This document shows positions 14,690 to 18,984 of a stretch of DNA of 18,984 bases, piece after piece. The stretch is from assembly GCA_023388495.1 (NCBI GenBank), contig JAEWGC010000054.1:1-18984 (forward strand), in the 5' to 3' direction. Source of the stretch: Bacillota bacterium. Its GTDB lineage: Bacteria; Bacillota; Clostridia; Tissierellales; Tissierellaceae. Positions within the stretch are counted from its first letter, which is position 1; each line of letters starts with the position of its first letter. The notes under the pieces were generated by a model, which saw nothing but the letters and a program-made list of their open reading frames with translations, made no database searches and had not been told where the DNA came from. A program made the translations under genes and the position numbers.

Positions 14690-16309
14690 TTATTCAGTAT
14701 ATCCGTTGGTAGTATCTATGGAGATAGTATTCTTTGTACCATCCCATGTAACACCAAAGTCAAAAGCCTGTCCAATATCACGGAGCTTGAAATAGTTGTT
14801 GCCGCCAATGTTATAGGCAGTCAGGGTAATTTCTTTGCCGTCTAAAAGGATTTTAGAGGTTGTAGGCGCGGCAGTCTTTCCCCCTGTGCCTTTGTTCTCC
14901 ATTTCGCGGCCAACACTCGTATACGCCGCGCCTGATGTCAGTAAAATTGCGTTGTTTTCTCCATCCCATGTTACCTCAAACTGCTTACCCGACCCGTTCA
15001 GGGCATGAGCGAGGTCACGAAGTTTAAAGTAATTATTACCGCCGATGGTATAAGCGTCAAAGGCTGTTTGTTCGCTGTTGACAAGCACATTGGAGGCGGT
15101 GGGAGTAGCCAGTATTCGGGCAGGTACGGCAGTAATGTTACTTACCGAGATAAAACCCCATCTGCCATTCAGTTCAACCCCAACCATACCTTCATTGATA
15201 GATCCTGTACCCATATACTTAAGAGGAACAATCTCTTTTCCGGTTTTGTCGATGAAGCCCCATTTTCCATTCAGTTCAACAGCTGCTAAGCCCTCACTGA
15301 AATCTTGCGCCCTGTCATATTTTAAAGGCACAACTTCTTCGCCAGTTTTGTCGATATAGCCCCACTTCCCATTAAGAACGACAGCCGACAGACCCTCATG
15401 GAAATCACGTACACGCCACTCACGACTACCGCCGAAGGAAGACTGTGCCCAGCCATACTTAAGAGGTACAACTTCTTTGCCCGTCCTGTCAATGAAACCC
15501 CATTTGCCATCCAATTTAACTGCAGCCATGCCTTCGCGGAAATCGAATGCGTCGTCATACCCAGAAGATGCGCCAACCCAAAGAGGCACAACCTCTTTTC
15601 CATTCTTGTCAATAAAGCTGTATTTGCGATTCAGCTTAACCATTGCCATGCCCTCATGAAAATTAGCAAATGCTCCAATAGCTTTAAGAGTATGTTTAAG
15701 AGGCACAACCTCTTCATCGTTTTTATCGATAAAGCCATTTCCACCATTCAGCTTGATTTTCGCCAAGCCCTCGCTGAAACTCGACGCATCATCATACTTA
15801 AACGGCACAACCTCTTTTCCAGTCTTGTCGATAAAGCCATATTTGCCATCCAGCTTAACCGCAGCTACATCTTCGGAGAAAGGCAATGCCCAGTCATACC
15901 TAAGAGGCACAACCTCTTCACCGGTTTTGTTAATAAAGCCCCATTTGCCATTCAGTTGAACCGCCACCATGCTTTCGCAGAAACCAACCTGCACGTAGTC
16001 ATACTTAGGTGGCACAACCTCTTTGCCAGCCTTGTCGATAAAGCCAATTTTGCCATTCAACTTAACATTCGCCATGCCCTCACGGAAGGCGAATGCATCA
16101 TCATACTTAAACGGTACGACCTCTTTGCCAGTTTTATCGATAAAGCCCCATTTGCCATTCAGTTGAACCGCCGCCATACCTTCACTGAATCTACTTACAA
16201 TATCATACTTAGGTGACACAACCTCCGTATACCCCGCCGCAAGCGTAGGAACGGTAAAGGTAGACAGGACACAGATACACAACAGAACAGACAACAGCTT
16301 TCTTTTCAT
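14690..16309 (-). CDS. Secreted WG-repeat protein with C-terminal copper-amine-oxidase-N-like (stalk) repeats, 539 residues
   Basis: A signal peptide (MKRKLLSVLLCICVLSTFT, cut near LAA-GY) predicts export. Residues ~30-390 hold ten WG-type repeats, each around LNGKWGFIDKTGKEVVPLKYD with FSEGMAAV between. Repeats 2, 5 and 6 have lost the tryptophan (KIGFID, GNGFID, KYSFID). Residues ~401-466 and ~480-533 are two copies of a stalk unit built on YxIGGNNYFKLRDI, with TWDG and NTISI-like strands, as seen next to copper-amine-oxidase N domains in clostridial surface proteins. No copper-binding or catalytic residues are recognised. Such proteins are presumed extracellular adhesins or binding scaffolds; the function is unknown. 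The start is ATG 16309 with GGAGG upstream. Codon use and composition differ from the leftward genes. The gene is divergent from a small regulator. Confidence 0.88.
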   Translation of the reverse strand: MKRKLLSVLLCICVLSTFTVPTLAAGYTEVVSPKYDIVSRFSEGMAAVQLNGKWGFIDKTGKEVVPFKYDDAFAFREGMANVKLNGKIGFIDKAGKEVVPPKYDYVQVGFCESMVAVQLNGKWGFINKTGEEVVPLRYDWALPFSEDVAAVKLDGKYGFIDKTGKEVVPFKYDDASSFSEGLAKIKLNGGNGFIDKNDEEVVPLKHTLKAIGAFANFHEGMAMVKLNRKYSFIDKNGKEVVPLWVGASSGYDDAFDFREGMAAVKLDGKWGFIDRTGKEVVPLKYGWAQSSFGGSREWRVRDFHEGLSAVVLNGKWGYIDKTGEEVVPLKYDRAQDFSEGLAAVELNGKWGFIDKTGKEIVPLKYMGTGSINEGMVGVELNGRWGFISVSNITAVPARILATPTASNVLVNSEQTAFDAYTIGGNNYFKLRDLAHALNGSGKQFEVTWDGENNAILLTSGAAYTSVGREMENKGTGGKTAAPTTSKILLDGKEITLTAYNIGGNNYFKLRDIGQAFDFGVTWDGTKNTISIDTTNGYTE

Positions 16310-16345
16310 TTAATATACCTCCATAACTTTGAATCGATATTTAAA

Positions 16346-16374
16346 AGTATAGCATAATCTTCTTGTTAGTGCCA
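16346..16374 (-). promoter_or_regulatory. Promoter of the WG-repeat gene
   Basis: On the minus strand TGC-TATACT (-10 at 16351-16346, extended) is spaced 17 bases from TGGCAC (16374-16369), which overlaps the centre of the inverted repeat at 16360-16389. A protein bound there would cover the -35 region. Confidence 0.5.
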
Positions 16375-16389
16375 TACCACTAACAAGAA
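16360..16389. promoter_or_regulatory. Operator-like inverted repeat, site 1
   Basis: TTCTTGTTAGTG (16360-16371) and CACTAACAAGAA (16378-16389) are a perfect 12-bp inverted repeat separated by 6 bases (CCATAC). The core is AGTG-N6-CACT. It lies between the divergent WG-repeat and XRE genes and covers the -35 region of the former. Confidence 0.65.
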
Positions 16390-16409
16390 ATCTTTATAAA
16401 TCTTATTCT

Positions 16410-16423
16410 AGTGGTAAAGCACT
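16410..16423. promoter_or_regulatory. Operator-like inverted repeat, site 2
   Basis: AGTG-GTAAAG-CACT repeats the core of site 1 with the same 6-base spacer. Its centre is 42 bp from that of site 1 (about four helical turns). It sits just downstream of a possible -10 (TATTCT, 16404-16409) and directly upstream of the ribosome binding site of the XRE gene, a natural position for autorepression. Confidence 0.5.
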
Positions 16424-16438
16424 GGGTGAGGTTTATTT

Positions 16439-16681
16439 ATGAATACAAGAGAAGTGATTGCACGACGCATTATAAATCTGTGCAAAGAACAAGGTATAAC
16501 GCCAAATGTACTTAGCTACCGGGCAGGCGTGCCTCAATCCACAATAAAGAGCATACTAAACGATGAAACACAAAATCCGGGGATTGTTACGATAAAGAAA
16601 CTATGCGACGGTTTTGAAATATCGCTATGTGATTTTTTTGATGCTGACATATTTCGCACTCTTGAACAAGAAATCAAATAA
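16439..16681 (+). CDS. Small XRE/Cro-type helix-turn-helix regulator, 80 residues
   Basis: This is a stand-alone DNA-binding protein of the Cro/CI type. The helix-turn-helix covers ~18-41 (GITPNVLSYRAGVPQSTIKSI), followed by GIVTIKKLCDGFEISLCDFFD, the usual end of the domain; the last ~12 residues form a short tail. No ligand or peptidase domain is attached. The start is ATG 16439, with GGTGAGG 7 bases upstream. The gene is divergent from the WG-repeat gene, with two AGTG-N6-CACT palindromes between them; control of both genes is inferred from that arrangement. Confidence 0.88.
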   Translation: MNTREVIARRIINLCKEQGITPNVLSYRAGVPQSTIKSILNDETQNPGIVTIKKLCDGFEISLCDFFDADIFRTLEQEIK

Positions 16682-16914
16682 TCATTGACGTTTTCAAAAC
16701 GGTCTACATACGTATCTATCAAATCTCAACAAGTCTATGCAATGATGGAAAAAAGTCCATCAAACCCAATAATGTGAAATAACGAATATTTTCAACAAGT
16801 CATGGCTATGTTGTAAAAATCATAGTACTATCAGACTTTTACCAACAATAAAAGAATAATGATGTTCTGATATTTTATTGCGGTTTTTTCACCTGTAAAG
16901 CATGGTAGCATTTA
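16682..16914. other. A/T-rich intergenic stretch without a gene
   Basis: No supported reading frame. The decamer TCAACAAGTC occurs twice (16726-16735 and 16792-16801), and GATGGA/TCCATC (16745-16762) could form a short hairpin. It may contain the end of the decayed insertion sequence to the right, but no element boundary is evident. Confidence 0.4.
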
Positions 16915-16964
16915 TTTTTTGAAAATCGCTGAGATAAAGGGCGATTTTGGGCTTTTTCAAAAAA
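16915..16964. repeat. Nested inverted repeat next to the decayed transposase
   Basis: TTTTTTGA (16915-16922) pairs with TCAAAAAA (16957-16964), and inside it AAAATCGC (16922-16929) pairs with GCGATTTT (16941-16948). This gives a two-tier hairpin with one unpaired side. It directly precedes the strong hairpin at 16971-17006. It may belong to the end region of the insertion sequence. Confidence 0.5.
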
Positions 16965-16970
16965 ATATGA

Positions 16971-17006
16971 ATAGGGGGTCACGGCATAAAAACCGTGACC
17001 CCCTAT
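16971..17006. terminator. Perfect 14-bp hairpin downstream of the transposase pseudogene
   Basis: ATAGGGGGTCACGG (16971-16984) and CCGTGACCCCCTAT (16993-17006) form a perfect stem with an 8-base loop. It has T runs to the right and A runs to the left, giving a bidirectional terminator shape. It lies 10 bases after the transposase stop (17017). It could be the element's own terminator or a barrier that stops outside transcription from reading in. Confidence 0.65.
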
Positions 17007-17016
17007 TTTTTTCGTC

Positions 17017-18271
17017 CTATGCGGCTACACGATAGACAAAGTCTGCGAACGACTTAGGGCGGATTTTGCGTGGGTCTGCCCGCCACGGTCTAATAGGAAT
17101 GGAGTACCTTGCAATCTGCGTGAGCAGATTCGCACCGTCCGCGTCCGATGTCCGGAGATACTCGCGGCACAGCGCTGTTGCCATCTTAAAATTCACCTTA
17201 TAGGCGTAGACGCCGTTCTCTGGTTGACGAATCACCGCCGCGCGGGAAACCCTACTCACAAAGTTAAAGGCTATCAGAGCGGCGTATACCTCCTGCGTAC
17301 AGTAGGTGCCACTGCGTCCGTGCAGGTTTGTCAATCCGATCGTATGCTTAGCATTTCGTAGGGCTATCTCCAGATCCCAACGAGAATGGTAAAGCGCCTT
17401 AATATCCTCGGGCGTGAAGTCGCGAGGCATGTTGGTGGCAATCGTCTCAAACTGCCCAGTATCAAGCATGAAGCGAACGATTCTAAGCCGCATTTGATAG
17501 GGACTTGGGAAATCCCATCGGGCTTGTCTGGCCTTTGACCCTGCCTTATCGGAGTTAGTCTGCGTCGTACTAAGAGTAAACGCAATATCACAATCTAAAT
17601 TTAGCAGGGGTAGACTTGCGACCTCCCGCAATGCGCCGTGGTGCTGTTTGACCCGCACTGCAAAAAAGATATTAGGCTTTTCTAACAGGTATGCCAGAAG
17701 ATTATATGATTCATAGCCTCTATCCGCAAGGATTAGCGTCTTTTCGTGGAAATTATTCCCCTTTATCATTTCTATCAGTGCACCTATTTCATCCATGCGG
17801 GATTCAGGCTGAATGGTCAGGTCAACGAAAGTTTTGTTTAGCACATCAAATAGTGGCGAGATGGTAGGGCGTTATAACCGCTCTTTGGGTGTGTATCAAC
17901 GCGAAGGAAGCTATCAGCGTCCGGGTTGAAAGGGATATTGACCGAGCTTTCATCTGAAGCCAGAACCCTGTACCCGCGAAACATCTAGTTATCCGTATGA
18001 ATGGTAGCGGCATTGAAGCGTTCAAACACTTCCCGAAAGGCATTGGGCGGGATTTCAGCGCCACGTTGGGAGACGGCGGTGGGGATAACCTCAATCCCCG
18101 CCCGGTGCAGTTCTTTGGCCAGTGAACCGCCCTCGGCAGCAATCAGAAAGTGCAGCATGGTATCGAGGGGCAACTTACGCGTCCGGGAGAACGCCGGGCC
18201 GTTGGTATACAGCCCGGCGGTTTCTGAAATCGCGTTTTTAAGTGAGTCTTAATGTCGAGGGAAGAATCCAT
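17017..18271 (-). pseudogene. IS4-family transposase, disrupted by a stop and several frameshifts
   Basis: All parts of an IS4-type DDE transposase can be read, but not in one frame. It starts at ATG 18271 (MDSSLDIK), shifts frame near 18250 into DSLKNAISETAGLY...LPLDTMLHFLIAAEGGSLAKEL, and meets TAG at 17987-17985 (after HTDN). It continues in frame with FRGYRVLASDESSV (first catalytic Asp), breaks again near 17864 (...SGYNAL then HLATI) and near 17848 (then FDVLNKTF). It ends in an open 275-residue frame to 17017 that contains ILADRGYES (second Asp) and the signature Y-x2-R-x3-E-x6-K in YHSRWDLEIALRNAK (catalytic Glu). The catalytic triad codons survive, but at least three frameshifts and one stop make it inactive. 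The composition is richer in G+C than the left half of the window. No terminal repeats or target duplication could be assigned. Confidence 0.88.
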
Positions 18272-18701
18272 ATTCTTCACCTTCTTCGCCCACATCGCCA
18301 ATGTAGTATTCACGCGCAAGGTAATACAGCATTTCGGAAGGTCTCCTCCGAAGGTCTGTTTCTGCTTCTCTGATGTCAGCGATAAGTGCCGTTGACCAAC
18401 CAATATGGTAATTTCTCGCTTCAATTAGCTCGTGATAAAGACCTCCTTCAATCTCTTCGTGTTCGATGTTGATGAAAACCTCGGATTTCAGCACTTCCTC
18501 GGGATATACAGATACACGGCAAATGCTCTTTCCAAGCATAGCAAGCATGGCGTTCATAACGATCTGCGCGTTCTCTTCGGCTTTGGATTTCCAATGTTCT
18601 GCATCTTCAGGCATCGTCAGATGAACGATACCGCCGCGCAAATTGAGGTTGTTCGTGGAAATCTCCACTGACAGTCGGATTTTTAACAGGTTTTTCTTCA
18701 T
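18249..18701 (-). CDS. Unrecognised 150-residue protein overlapping the transposase start
   Basis: I do not recognise this family. The start is ATG 18701 with AAAGGAG 9 bases upstream. It is soluble, with no signal peptide or membrane segment, and markedly acidic in its C-terminal half. Visible features are an early strand-rich part (LLKIRLSVEIST), a helical middle (MPEDAEHWKSKAEENAQIVMNAMLAML), and a conserved-looking stretch ARNYHIGWSTALIADIREAETDLRRRP. The end (GEEGEEYGFFPRH) runs 22 bases past the transposase start on the same strand, in another frame. The tail may therefore be foreign and the protein truncated by the insertion, or the overlap may be native. The intact frame and good ribosome binding site argue that it is or recently was a real gene. 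Confidence 0.6.
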   Translation of the reverse strand: MKKNLLKIRLSVEISTNNLNLRGGIVHLTMPEDAEHWKSKAEENAQIVMNAMLAMLGKSICRVSVYPEEVLKSEVFINIEHEEIEGGLYHELIEARNYHIGWSTALIADIREAETDLRRRPSEMLYYLAREYYIGDVGEEGEEYGFFPRH

Positions 18702-18732
18702 GGGTTTACGCTCCTTTGTAGGAGGATTTACT

Positions 18733-18888
18733 TTGAAAAATCAAAGCATATCTCCTGCTCGAAAGCGTGATTATGGATAGGATGTGCGGGTGAAAAAGAG
18801 CACGTATAGGTGGGTGCCTTTGACGATTGAGGCGGACATGAGTATGCTCTGTGAAAAAAAACAGATGATTAGAAGCAAGTGCAGATGA
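18733..18888 (+). pseudogene. Short stop-interrupted reading frame
   Basis: AGGAGG is followed by TTG 18733, reading MKNQSISPARKRDYG, TAG (18778-18780), then in the same frame DVRVKKSTYRWVPLTIEADMSMLCEKKQ to a TGA at 18888. The continued frame and protein-like residues after the stop suggest a decayed gene, but it is short and unrecognised, and it lies only 31 bases from the divergent start at 18701 with no room for two normal promoters. The remaining 96 bases to the window end show nothing. Confidence 0.25.
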
Positions 18889-18984
18889 TTACAAAGGATA
18901 AAGGGCACGTTGTGGCGCTAATCGCTTAACTTAATAGATTTTGAGAAATAAAAAAGTTTGTCGCGCGAAAAGGAAGATTGGGGG

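Noticed and set aside
15398..16216. A 272-codon open frame on the plus strand, antisense to the WG-repeat gene
   Set aside because: It mirrors the repeat structure of the opposite strand (recurring KRHNLF and FAIQLN strings), has no ribosome binding site, and the minus frame has a signal peptide and family repeats. Repetitive coding sequence keeps the antisense frame open by chance.
16726..16801. Two TCAACAAGTC decamers as a CRISPR-like or iteron array
   Set aside because: Only two short copies with unequal flanks; no third copy and no regular spacing.
17985..17987. In-frame TAG in the transposase as a recoded (pyrrolysine or suppressed) codon
   Set aside because: The same gene has at least three frameshifts, so the stop is most simply decay. 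No recoding signal is seen.

Overview
The window reads as low-GC Firmicute (Clostridia/Tissierellia-type) DNA. The supports are A/T-rich codon use, strong AGGAGG-type ribosome binding sites, U-tailed hairpin terminators, an OmpR/histidine-kinase/FtsX-ABC cassette, an ECF-type S component, and a 2-hydroxyacyl-CoA dehydratase activase-type gene pair of the kind common in anaerobic clostridia. The assignment rests on sequence style and gene content only. No rRNA, tRNA or CRISPR array was seen.

Left block (1-5411, minus strand): a response regulator, a sensor kinase, an ABC ATPase and a large FtsX-type permease are read leftward, followed by the first codons of another minus-strand gene that runs off the left edge. 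The layout matches peptide/antibiotic-sensing and efflux modules. An imperfect direct repeat lies just upstream of a TATAAT box before the ATPase and could be the regulator's binding site. Divergent to this block, from an overlapping promoter, is a fusion of an AraC-type DNA-binding domain with an aminoglycoside-phosphotransferase-like kinase domain. A well-placed internal ribosome binding site could also release the kinase domain alone. An efflux module and a possible drug-modifying or sugar/choline-kinase-like protein thus sit back to back.

Middle block (6897-14409): a class-3-type aldehyde dehydrogenase converges on a CorA Mg2+ channel, and the overlapping gene ends form a terminator hairpin. 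CorA is divergent from a two-gene operon encoding a double-domain (R)-2-hydroxyacyl-CoA dehydratase activase-like ATPase and its dehydratase-like partner. That pair corresponds to a protein that is a single ~1400-residue chain in many relatives. A convergent ECF transporter S component (riboflavin-type family) follows.

Right block (about 14.6-18.98 kb): by eye the base composition becomes more GC-rich and patchy. It holds a secreted WG-repeat protein with a C-terminal copper-amine-oxidase-N-like (stalk) region, a divergent small XRE regulator, and between them two AGTG-N6-CACT operator-like sites 42 bp apart. Next come nested inverted repeats, a decayed IS4-family transposase (one stop, at least three frameshifts), an unrecognised 150-residue protein whose 3' end overlaps the transposase start, and a stop-interrupted remnant. 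This looks like an acquired, decaying accessory segment.

The best candidates for something not well described are the AraC-kinase fusion with its internal start, the XRE/WG-repeat regulatory pair, and the hairpin that hides the ribosome binding site of the left-edge gene.
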